Positions 8,027 to 15,175 of a stretch of DNA of 25,251 bases are shown here, one piece after another. The first letter of the stretch is position 1. Each line of letters begins with the position of its first letter. Position numbers and translations under genes: made by a program. Source of the stretch: Oscillospiraceae bacterium (lineage in GTDB: Bacteria > Bacillota > Clostridia > Oscillospirales > Ruminococcaceae); NCBI GenBank assembly GCA_900770195.1, contig CAAGJI010000088.1, positions 1 through 25,251 of the forward strand, in the 5' to 3' direction. The notes under the pieces were generated by a model. That model did not search any database. It saw only the letters and a program-made list of their open reading frames with translations, and was not told the origin of the DNA.

Positions 8027-9919
8027 TTGATAACACGTTCGTTTTGTTATTGCTGTATGCATGAAACAGATTTTGAAGATAATGTCTGTAAAGTCTGCGG
8101 ATATGAACTCAATTCAGGATGGCATCCGTCCTATATGAAGCCCGGAACTGAATTGCATAACAGATATATTGTTGGTATGCTTATCGGTGTAAACGGCGAG
8201 GGTGCAAATTATATTGGTTTTGATAAAGATGTTTCAAGAAGAGTTCTCATAAGGGAATTTATGCCGAAAGACCTTTGTGCAAGAGTAAAAGGCAAGGCAC
8301 TTATTGGTGTCAGCTATAATCATCTTGCAGAATATAAAGCTCTTATGGCTGAATATACCGAACTTAACAAGTCGCTTGCAAGAAACAGATCGCTTGTACA
8401 TGTAAATACTGTACTTGATATGTTTGCTGAAAATAACACAACTTATGTTGTAAGTGAATATGTTGAAGGTATAACTTTAACTGAATATCTGAAAGAAAAT
8501 GCAGGGGAACTTACGTGGAAAAAAGTATCACAGATTTTTCCCGGACTTTTCAACACGCTTTCGTGCCTGCATAAAGCAGGAATAATACACAGAGGTCTTT
8601 GTCCTGACACAATATACATAACAGGTGACAATGAATTTCGTCTGACAGGTTTTTCAATATCTGCCATAAGAACAAAAGGTGCAGAACTTGAACCTGAAAT
8701 ATTTGACGGCTATGCTGCACCTGAACAGTATTCAGTAAGCAACAGACAGGGAACATGGACTGATGTTTACGCAGTTTGTGCCATTTTGTACAGGATTTTA
8801 ACAGGCTGTAAGCCTATTGATGCGATGAGCAGAATGGATAAAGATAACCTTACTTCTCCGTCTGAACTTAATGAAAATGTTCCGAAATATGTTTCATCTG
8901 CAATAATGAGAGGTATGAATCTTCTTGGCAGTGACAGAATACAGACGATTGACGAACTCAGCAGCTGTATTTTCAATCCTGATTCTGAATTTATGAATGA
9001 AGCAGATGAATTTACAAGCGAATATACACAGCCATATGCGGAAACAAACACTTTCGACACATATAATGATTATAATAATTATAATGACAGTTATAATAAT
9101 GAACCTGAAAGTGAATATATAGACGGCTATCAGGATGATTATTCATATGAGGGTGAAAGAAAGCCTGAAAAAAGACAGTCGACAGCTGACAGAATGAAAG
9201 TTCCTGTTGTTGCAGCGGTAATTTTGCTTGCGGTTATGCTTGTTGCGGTATTTTTTGTTGTGAAAGCACTTGACAAAGGCGGAAGCAAGGTTGAAGAAAC
9301 TACTTCAAATACTGAAAGCACAGCACAGACATCTGAGCCTGAAACAGCAAGCGAACAGTCAGGCGACAGTGTTATGCCGAATCTTGTGGGAACGGATTAT
9401 GAAACATCAAGTTCTTATTATTCGGGTTGGTTTGGTTTGTCACCTGAATATGAATATTCGGACGATTATGACGAAGGCGAAATTATGTGGCAGGAAGTTG
9501 AACCTGATGAACTTTTCACAAGCGGTGCAACAATAAAAGTAAAAGTAAGCAAGGGAAGCAGATATATAGAACTCCCATCATACAGCGGAGAGGGATACAC
9601 ATCATACAAAAAGAAACTTGATGAACTCGGCATACCATCAACATATTCCGGCAGAACCGATACAGGATACAGTGACGGAACAGTTGTGGGACTTAGTGTT
9701 GATGACGGCGAAAAGTACGATCGTGAAAGCGGCGAAACCGTAACTATTTACTATGCGTACACACCTGAAACTGAAGCCCCTACAGAAGCCCCGACTGAAG
9801 CCCCTACAGAAGCACCTGCAACAGAAGCACCACCTCAGCCTGAACCTGAAACACAGGCACCGCCTGCTGATGAAAATGGCGGTGGAGATGCAAATGTTGA
9901 TGCCGATGCATATCAGTAA
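8027..9919 (+). CDS. Membrane PASTA protein with degenerate Ser/Thr kinase domain (predicted pseudokinase)
   Basis: Layout, numbered from the TTG start: a zinc-ribbon-like Cys cluster (Cys7, 9/10, 21, 24), a kinase-fold domain (about 40-320), an Asp/Asn/Tyr-rich linker, one membrane segment (about 392-413), two PASTA-like repeats (about 450-580) and a TEAP-repeat Pro/Thr-rich tail. This resembles PrkC/PknB sensors of peptidoglycan fragments. Catalytic residues are missing: the VAIK lysine is Arg76, HRD reads HRG (188-190), the loop Lys and Asn are Cys192 and Thr195, and DFG reads GFS (208-210). Structural motifs (APEQY, the TDVYA Asp, and the Arg of SDR) remain, so the fold is kept. The TTG start is chosen because GGGGAGG lies about 7 nt before it, whereas the ATG at 8000 has the RBS downstream. 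It probably acts by binding wall fragments and partners, not by phosphorylation (inference). Confidence 0.88.
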   Translation: MITRSFCYCCMHETDFEDNVCKVCGYELNSGWHPSYMKPGTELHNRYIVGMLIGVNGEGANYIGFDKDVSRRVLIREFMPKDLCARVKGKALIGVSYNHLAEYKALMAEYTELNKSLARNRSLVHVNTVLDMFAENNTTYVVSEYVEGITLTEYLKENAGELTWKKVSQIFPGLFNTLSCLHKAGIIHRGLCPDTIYITGDNEFRLTGFSISAIRTKGAELEPEIFDGYAAPEQYSVSNRQGTWTDVYAVCAILYRILTGCKPIDAMSRMDKDNLTSPSELNENVPKYVSSAIMRGMNLLGSDRIQTIDELSSCIFNPDSEFMNEADEFTSEYTQPYAETNTFDTYNDYNNYNDSYNNEPESEYIDGYQDDYSYEGERKPEKRQSTADRMKVPVVAAVILLAVMLVAVFFVVKALDKGGSKVEETTSNTESTAQTSEPETASEQSGDSVMPNLVGTDYETSSSYYSGWFGLSPEYEYSDDYDEGEIMWQEVEPDELFTSGATIKVKVSKGSRYIELPSYSGEGYTSYKKKLDELGIPSTYSGRTDTGYSDGTVVGLSVDDGEKYDRESGETVTIYYAYTPETEAPTEAPTEAPTEAPATEAPPQPEPETQAPPADENGGGDANVDADAYQ

Positions 9920-9947
9920 AATAAAAAAATAAATTTGCAGAAAACTC

Positions 9948-9976
9948 TTGACAAAACAAGAAAAATATTGTATAAT
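9948..9976 (+). promoter_or_regulatory. Consensus promoter of the DUF1292 gene
   Basis: TTGACA (9948-9953) and TATAAT (9971-9976) with a 17-nt spacer form an exact sigma-A consensus, so strong constitutive expression is expected. The TTG of the -35 box is in frame with the downstream gene and should not be mistaken for its start. Confidence 0.92.
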
Positions 9977-10007
9977 ATTGTCAGTGAAAACGAAAGGAGA
10001 GATTCAC

Positions 10008-10304
10008 ATGGACGAGAACACACCTGATTTATTTACTCTTGAAGATGATGAAGGCAAAGAAACAACGTTTCAGCTTCTTGACAAAATGGAAGTTGACGGT
10101 GTTACATACTATGCCATGACTCCTGTTGATGACGATGCAATAATAGACGGTGACGGCGAACTTGTTGTTCTTATGGATGATGTTGATGCCGAAGAAGAAG
10201 GAATGCTTGTTACTGTTGATGATGAAGAATTGCTTGACGAGATAGGCGAGATTTTCATTGAAAGAATAAATAAAATGTACGATGATGAAGACGAAGATGA
10301 ATAA
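10008..10304 (+). CDS. DUF1292 family protein (YrzB-like)
   Basis: A small, very acidic 98-residue protein matching the DUF1292/YrzB family. It has an N-terminal DLFTLEDDEGKE stretch, a central VDGVTYYAMTP strand pair, a long run of acidic residues and a final helix followed by DDEDEDE. The family is widespread in Firmicutes and has no settled function. In Bacillus it lies beside yrzL and yrrK, neighbours that are absent here. The start is the ATG at 10008, 8 nt after AAAGGAGA. The promoter is an exact consensus, suggesting abundant product. Confidence 0.9.
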   Translation: MDENTPDLFTLEDDEGKETTFQLLDKMEVDGVTYYAMTPVDDDAIIDGDGELVVLMDDVDAEEEGMLVTVDDEELLDEIGEIFIERINKMYDDEDEDE

Positions 10305-10329
10305 AATCAAAGTCTTTGCATAAATTAAT

Positions 10330-10535
10330 ATTAGTTTCTGAGAAAACTTTCTGCCTTGCAAGATTCAGGACGGTTTTTATAATCCAACACTCACTTAAAG
10401 GGATTCTTGCTCCGGCTAAAGGATGTAGACCTGCCATTGTAGCAGGAAATAGATGTTAGTCGGGCTGATTTAACCCACCATGCAAATATTTTGCTTGGTT
10501 TTATACGCCGGCCGACTACAAGGCGGATTTTTTCA
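10330..10535 (+). ncRNA. Structured RNA, candidate 6S RNA
   Basis: The 280 nt between the DUF1292 and radical SAM genes is richer in GC and far more foldable than its surroundings. An apical hairpin CCTGC/GCAGG (10430-10434 with 10442-10446) sits on a longer arm in which CCGGCTA (10412-10418) pairs with TAGTCGG (10457-10463). Outside this are largely unpaired strands around 10384-10411 and 10465-10478. An outer closing region has TTGCA/TGCAA and AAAAC/GTTTT (10344-10348 with 10498-10502). A long rod with a central open bubble and apical arm is the 6S RNA architecture, and the size (about 190 nt) fits. 6S RNA sequesters sigma-A RNA polymerase in stationary phase. The ends are approximate. A cis-acting leader for the downstream gene is the main alternative. 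Confidence 0.5.
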
Positions 10536-10547
10536 GATTATAAATGA

Positions 10548-10575
10548 GGTACTCTTTGAGTGCCTTTTATTTTTT
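10548..10575 (+). terminator. Terminator just upstream of the radical SAM gene
   Basis: The stem GGTACT/AGTGCC (one T-G pair) with loop CTTTG is followed by TTTTATTTTTT. It ends the upstream RNA only about 13 nt before the start codon at 10588, and its T tract runs into the RBS. It could also act as an attenuator for that gene. A weaker CGCC/GGCG hairpin with a run of six T ends at 10533. Confidence 0.75.
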
Positions 10576-10587
10576 AAAGGAGAAAAA

Positions 10588-11511
10588 ATGTTTGAATATA
10601 CGCTTGACAATAAACGCTACCATACTTTGAATTATGAATATAAAACAAAATTTGGAAAAAAGCTTTATAAAGCTACACTTGACGGAGGTTTCAGTTGTCC
10701 TAATATAGATGGAAAATGCGGAAAAGGCGGATGTATTTTTTGTGATAACGGAAGCGGTTATTTTGTAAACAGTAATGTTGACATATCGGAACAAATAAGA
10801 CTTGAAACAGAAAGAATACATAAAAAATTTCCAAATTCAGAAATAATTGCCTATTTTCAGAAAAATACTTCAACATATGATACAGTTGAAAACCTTAGAA
10901 AAAAATATTATGAAGCACTGTCTATGCCATTTGTTGAAGGACTTGCAATAGGAACACGTGCGGATTGTTTAAGTGATGAAATAGTTGAACTTTTAGCTGA
11001 AATATCGAAAAAAACATATCTGACAATTGAACTTGGAATGCAGACATCAAACGATGAAACAAACAGATTCTGCAACAGGGGGTACGACCACAAAACATTT
11101 GTAGAAGGATTTAATAGATTAAAAAAAACAGGCATAAGAACCTGCATACACATAATAAACGGACTTCCGTTTGAAAATTTTGAAACGATGCTTGAAACAG
11201 CAAAAGAAGCCGCAAAGCTTCACCCTGACGGAATGAAAATACAGTCACTTCATATAATAAGCGGAACAAAACTTGCAAATTTTTACAGCGAAAATAAATT
11301 TCACATTTTAACAATGGAAGAATATATTGAAATAACTTGCAAACAGCTTAGAATCTTGCCTGCTGATATAGTTATCGAAAGAATAACAGGCGATGCGGAT
11401 AAAACGAAACTGATTGTACCGAAATGGAGTGCTGATAAAAAAGCTGTGCTTGGTTCGATAGATAAATTTATGTCGGCTAATGATTGGTATCAGGGAATGG
11501 ATATAAAATAA
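10588..11511 (+). CDS. TIGR01212 family radical SAM protein (YtqA-like)
   Basis: This 307-residue cytosolic iron-sulfur protein has the family's cysteine pattern near the N terminus: Cys37 in SCPNIDG, then Cys49 and Cys52 in GGCIFC, which should hold the [4Fe-4S] cluster that cleaves S-adenosylmethionine. Further motifs such as AYFQKNTSTY, LAIGTRADC, ELGMQT and HIINGLP are typical of the TIGR01212/Elp3-like group. YtqA-type proteins are suspected RNA-modifying enzymes, but the reaction is not known to me. The start is the ATG at 10588 with AAAGGAG about 7 nt upstream. A longer frame from 10480 would run through the upstream RNA and is rejected. No promoter is obvious between the terminator and the RBS, so it is probably expressed by read-through. 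Confidence 0.9.
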   Translation: MFEYTLDNKRYHTLNYEYKTKFGKKLYKATLDGGFSCPNIDGKCGKGGCIFCDNGSGYFVNSNVDISEQIRLETERIHKKFPNSEIIAYFQKNTSTYDTVENLRKKYYEALSMPFVEGLAIGTRADCLSDEIVELLAEISKKTYLTIELGMQTSNDETNRFCNRGYDHKTFVEGFNRLKKTGIRTCIHIINGLPFENFETMLETAKEAAKLHPDGMKIQSLHIISGTKLANFYSENKFHILTMEEYIEITCKQLRILPADIVIERITGDADKTKLIVPKWSADKKAVLGSIDKFMSANDWYQGMDIK

Positions 11512-11514
11512 TAA

Positions 11515-11547
11515 AACCCGAATCGAATGATTCGGGTTCTGTTTTTT
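11515..11547. terminator. Terminator between the radical SAM and dockerin genes
   Basis: A perfect stem of 9-10 bp (ACCCGAATC/GATTCGGGT) with loop GAAT is followed by CTGTTTTTT. The genes on either side converge, and A residues precede the stem, so it may serve both directions. Confidence 0.9.
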
Positions 11548-11554
11548 AAAATTT

Positions 11555-12721
11555 TTAGTTTGCTGAAAATCCCATAAATTTCTCCATACCGCCATAATTA
11601 GAATTTACTATAAGTAAAGCGTAATATTGAAGAACAAAAACAGCATCTTTTGAATTTACAGCGTTATCTTTATTTACATCTGAAACAGACATTGTAAGAA
11701 TTGTTTTTCTGCCAACAATTGAACGTGCGTAATCCTGAAGAATTATTGTTGCATCTTTAGAATTTACTTCACCGTCCATATTTGCATCGCCAAGTTTAAT
11801 TTGTGAAATATCAGCATTCGGATTAACGGTTGCTTCTTCTATTACCTGTGGAGTAGATGAAACACTTGCCAGACTTGGATTTGCATCTGACCACCAGGAC
11901 CAAGGGTTTGATCTGTATTCTGAGGCTCTTGGGTCTGTTGTCCATGTGGCTTCGTTGTCATACAAATGTCCATTAGAGTAATACCAATGTGCAAGTGCAA
12001 TTATTTCATCAGGATAGTCTTTGTAATAAGCTGTATCTCCCGGAGTAGCCCAGCCTGTGTTAAATCCTTTTAAGGCATTTCTTATAACCGTATATCCTGA
12101 CATATGCTGATCGTTAATTGCAAGAGTAACAAAATGCAAAACTTTTCTTATTCCCATATGAAGAGAAATTATACAGTCATAGAAATTCTGCTGAGTCAAG
12201 TCATATTGCTTCATTTCAGGAACATCATATTCTGTCATAAAATTAGGATTATTATTTTTGTATGCTGTTACAGCAGTCTGAAAAGGTCCGTATGCCTGTG
12301 CAGCGTTAGTTCCGAATGAACCGCCTGCATTTGTTTCAAGGTCGCCACCATCACCGTTGTGACCGATTGTCGACTCTCTTGTGGCAAGCCCTAAAAATAA
12401 TGCATAGACTTTTTCTCTGTCCGTCACGCCAAGTCGAACTTTAAGCAAATCCCAATTTTCGTCAACTTCTTTGTAGATAGCATATTTTACTTCCTGAACG
12501 CTCATTTTGTGGTTTATTGCTCTCATTTGACTTACTGATGCATTTTCAGGAGTGTTCCTTTCTCCATAATTAAACGGATTTCCAACACCTGATGACTGAA
12601 CATCTCTGCTTGAACTGTGTGCCATGCTTGCTGAAGCTGTAATTGATGTAAAATTATAGCAGAATAAAGTTGAAATTAATATCATAATTACAACAGCAAT
12701 GCTTGTTATTCTTTTTGTCAT
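11555..12721 (-). CDS. Secreted dockerin protein, possible lysozyme-like core
   Basis: A 388-residue exported protein. Residues 1-32 form a signal peptide (basic start, hydrophobic core, ending near TASAS). Residues 65-285 are a core I do not recognise with certainty. Within it GLATREST (111-118, Glu116-Ser117) followed by AYGPFQ (143-148) resembles the catalytic Glu-Ser and the G-x-M/F-Q motif of lytic transglycosylase/lysozyme folds. Residues 309-372 are a type I dockerin with two calcium-binding repeats, GDANMDGEVNSKDA and SDVNKDNAVNSKDA, each followed by a helix. The dockerin should dock to a cohesin on a scaffoldin, which indicates a cellulosome or amylosome. The start has GAAAGGA about 8 nt upstream. 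It lies 37 nt downstream of glgX on the same strand, so co-transcription is likely. The substrate (peptidoglycan or another glycan) is open. Confidence 0.82.
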   Translation of the reverse strand: MTKRITSIAVVIMILISTLFCYNFTSITASASMAHSSSRDVQSSGVGNPFNYGERNTPENASVSQMRAINHKMSVQEVKYAIYKEVDENWDLLKVRLGVTDREKVYALFLGLATRESTIGHNGDGGDLETNAGGSFGTNAAQAYGPFQTAVTAYKNNNPNFMTEYDVPEMKQYDLTQQNFYDCIISLHMGIRKVLHFVTLAINDQHMSGYTVIRNALKGFNTGWATPGDTAYYKDYPDEIIALAHWYYSNGHLYDNEATWTTDPRASEYRSNPWSWWSDANPSLASVSSTPQVIEEATVNPNADISQIKLGDANMDGEVNSKDATIILQDYARSIVGRKTILTMSVSDVNKDNAVNSKDAVFVLQYYALLIVNSNYGGMEKFMGFSAN

Positions 12722-12758
12722 TGTAAAATTCCTTTCAAATATATTATTTTAAACTGAC

Positions 12759-14879
12759 CTATTTATTTTTTCTTGCAACGAAAATCATAACTGTTCTTGC
12801 TGAAATCTGGAAATGAGTACTGTTCATATATTCTGTTTCCTGGTTTTCCTTGTCTGTATTTATTTCACATTCCCAGTGAAAATCTTGCGGAGGGTCAGGA
12901 AGCTGAACATTTATCGGTTCCCAATAGCTGTTTGCAGCATAGAAAACAACATCATCTTCCGTATCAGTTTCATTTTCATGTCCTGAAAACATTATTCCAA
13001 TGTAATGTGAATTATAGTCAAGATGCGGATTCCATGGACTTGTGTGGTGATAACTTATCTGATGGATACCATTTAATGGATCAAGACATTGTTTTCTTAT
13101 AATAGGATGATCTTTTCTGAATTGTATCATTTTTGAACAGAAATCAAACATACCGCTGTATTTGTCAAGACGTGTCCAGTCAAGCCATGAAGTGATATTA
13201 TCCTGACAGTATGCGTTATTATTGCCATACTGAGTATTACAAAATTCATCGCCTGCATAAAACATAACCGCACCACGGCTGCACATAAGAGTTGCAAAAG
13301 CATTTTTTCTCATTTTGTCGCGGAGTTTGTTTATAACAGGGTCGTCAGTTTCACCCTCAACACCGCAGTTCCAGCTGTTGTTGTAGCTTTCGCCATCTGT
13401 ATTACCCCAGCCGTTTTTCTCATTGTGTTTTGTATTGTAGGCATAGAGGTCATACAGTGTAAAGCCGTCATGACAGTTTATGAAGTTCACAGATGCATCT
13501 TTTCTCTTTTCAGGGTCATATATGTCAGGTGAACCTGTAATGCGTTTAACGGCTGCCACAGCCTTATTACTGTCGCCTTTGAGAAAACATCTTATGTCAT
13601 CTCTGTATCTTCCGTTCCATTCTGCCCATCTTCCGTATGAAGGGAAACTTCCCACCTGATAAAGTCCGCCTGCATCCCATGCCTCCGCAATAAGTTTTGC
13701 ATCTCCCAGAATCGGGTCGTATGCAATATCTTCAATAAGAGGTGGATCTTCAAGCGGTTTACCGTTTTTATCTCTTCCAAGAATAGAAGCAAGGTCGAAT
13801 CTGAAACCGTCTATTTTGTATTTCATAACCCAGTATTCAAGGCAATCTTTAATATATGTTCTTACGATAGGGTGATTGCAGTTTACAACATTTCCGCAAC
13901 CGCTGAAATTTCTGTACTGTCCTTCAGGAGTTACCATATAATAAACGTTGTTATCAATACCCTTGAAAGAGAAAATTTTTCCGTTGTCATCGCCTTCGGC
14001 TGTATGATTAAAAACAACATCAAGAAAAACTTCAATTCCGTTTTCGTGAAGTGCTTTTATCATTTTTTTCAGTTCTGTTCCCTCACGATTATATTCAAGC
14101 TGAGAAGAATAGCTTGTATTAGGTGAAAAGAAACTTACAGTTGAATATCCCCAGTAATTGTAAAGCGGAACACCGTCCATTTCACGGGGGTCTTCCATTT
14201 CATCAAATTCAAAAACAGGCATAAGTTCAACAGCATTTACACCAAGTTTTTTAAGGTAAGGGATTTTTTCAATAATTCCCTTAAAACAGCCTCTTGCATC
14301 AACTCCCGAAGATTTATCTTTTGTAAATCCACGTACATGCATTTCGTAGATAATGAGGTCAGAAAAAGGAATATTAGTTTTTTTGTTTTGTCCCCACTGA
14401 AAGGTATCTGCAACAACTCTTGCATGGTAGTAATCCCTTTTGTTTTTTGAATTTCCCCAGGCACTCTGTCCTGCAACAGCTTTTGCATAAGGGTCGAGAA
14501 GAACCTGTTCCTTGTTGAAAAGAAAACCTTTTTCAGGGGCATAAGGACCATCCATTCTGTATGCATATTCAAATTCAGTAATGTTAAGACCATCAACAAT
14601 CATAGAAAATTTATGCCCTATTCTGCATTCTTCCGGAAAAGGAATAACAGCGAAAGGTTCTTTTGTTTTTCTTTTAAATAAAAGAAGTTCGCAGGAAGTT
14701 GCGTAAAGCGACTGAATGGTGAAGTTTACACCGTTTGGAAGCGGAGTTGCACCGTCAAGATGTGCCATTCCGGGTTTTATTGAATAACCATTAATAACTG
14801 AACAGACGCTGACTTTGTCGATGTCACGAACAAGGTCGTTCACACGTCCTCTGTAATGATTACGATTTAAAGTTCTCAT
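12759..14879 (-). CDS. glgX: Glycogen debranching enzyme (GH13, GlgX/isoamylase type)
   Basis: This 706-residue cytosolic enzyme hydrolyses alpha-1,6 branches of glycogen or limit dextrins. The N-terminal part (about 35-140) is a CBM48-like beta domain. The GH13 barrel follows with all conserved regions: DVVFNHT (287-293), GFRFDLAS with the nucleophile Asp362, IAEAWDAGG with the acid/base Glu399, and NCHDGFTL with Asp471. The C-terminal beta domain ends near 700. There is no signal peptide, which separates it from secreted pullulanases. The start is fixed by AAGGAGG about 5 nt upstream. No other glycogen genes are nearby. It heads a two-gene unit with the dockerin protein, a curious pairing of an intracellular and an extracellular product. 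Confidence 0.92.
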   Translation of the reverse strand: MRTLNRNHYRGRVNDLVRDIDKVSVCSVINGYSIKPGMAHLDGATPLPNGVNFTIQSLYATSCELLLFKRKTKEPFAVIPFPEECRIGHKFSMIVDGLNITEFEYAYRMDGPYAPEKGFLFNKEQVLLDPYAKAVAGQSAWGNSKNKRDYYHARVVADTFQWGQNKKTNIPFSDLIIYEMHVRGFTKDKSSGVDARGCFKGIIEKIPYLKKLGVNAVELMPVFEFDEMEDPREMDGVPLYNYWGYSTVSFFSPNTSYSSQLEYNREGTELKKMIKALHENGIEVFLDVVFNHTAEGDDNGKIFSFKGIDNNVYYMVTPEGQYRNFSGCGNVVNCNHPIVRTYIKDCLEYWVMKYKIDGFRFDLASILGRDKNGKPLEDPPLIEDIAYDPILGDAKLIAEAWDAGGLYQVGSFPSYGRWAEWNGRYRDDIRCFLKGDSNKAVAAVKRITGSPDIYDPEKRKDASVNFINCHDGFTLYDLYAYNTKHNEKNGWGNTDGESYNNSWNCGVEGETDDPVINKLRDKMRKNAFATLMCSRGAVMFYAGDEFCNTQYGNNNAYCQDNITSWLDWTRLDKYSGMFDFCSKMIQFRKDHPIIRKQCLDPLNGIHQISYHHTSPWNPHLDYNSHYIGIMFSGHENETDTEDDVVFYAANSYWEPINVQLPDPPQDFHWECEINTDKENQETEYMNSTHFQISARTVMIFVARKNK

Positions 14880-14930
14880 TTTTTCCTCCTTACATATTTA
14901 ATGTTATTTAAATAAATTCACCTTGATATA

Positions 14931-14959
14931 ATTTTAACATATGATATTTATTTTGTCAA
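14931..14959 (-). promoter_or_regulatory. Promoter of glgX
   Basis: On the minus strand TTGACA (14954-14959) and TAAAAT (14931-14936) are 17 nt apart, leaving a leader of about 45 nt before glgX. It diverges from the LTA-synthase promoter, with inverted repeats in between. Confidence 0.87.
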
Positions 14960-14991
14960 GAAAAAAATAAACTGTATGCAGGAATGTAATT

Positions 14992-15082
14992 GATTAATAA
15001 TCGAATCAATTTATTAAGTTGATTATTAATCGGGAATCAGAAATTCCTCATTTCTCATAAAAATAAGGACTTTATTTTTATG
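14992..15082. repeat. Inverted repeats between the divergent glgX and LTA-synthase promoters
   Basis: Two features fill the gap between the divergent promoters. GATTAATAATC (14992-15002) and GATTATTAATC (15021-15031) are exact 11-bp inverted copies 18 nt apart, and each is itself nearly palindromic. Then CATAAAAATAA (15056-15066) and TTATTTTTATG (15072-15082) form a perfect 11-bp hairpin with a 5-nt loop, ending 17 nt before the -35 box at 15100. They could be operators for one or both genes. This is inferred from position and symmetry only, and AT-rich DNA makes chance dyads commoner. Confidence 0.5.
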
Positions 15083-15099
15083 GTTTGTGTAAAATCAGA

Positions 15100-15128
15100 T
15101 TGACATTTGCGTAAAATAGTATTATAAT
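15100..15128 (+). promoter_or_regulatory. Promoter of the LTA-synthase-family gene
   Basis: TTGACA (15100-15105) and TATAAT (15123-15128) with a 17-nt spacer are an exact consensus. The predicted transcription start (about 15135) coincides with the ATG at 15134, which therefore cannot be the usual start. Confidence 0.92.
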
Positions 15129-15175
15129 ATTAAATGTGTTTTTTTGAAATTAAAAAGAAAAAAGGAGAAAATGTT

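Noticed and set aside
9774..9840. Short tandem repeats resembling a CRISPR or satellite
   Set aside because: They are codons of the Thr-Glu-Ala-Pro tail of the PASTA protein, about 12 nt each, with no spacers.
10334..10365. CTGAGA reminiscent of a TPP riboswitch
   Set aside because: The rest of the TPP consensus (the GGGTGC partner and the downstream CTGATC and GCGTAGGGA elements) is absent, and the downstream gene is not a thiamine gene.
14237..14599. A 120-codon minus-strand frame inside glgX
   Set aside because: It lies wholly within the glgX gene in another frame, has leucine- and lysine-rich low-information content and no RBS.
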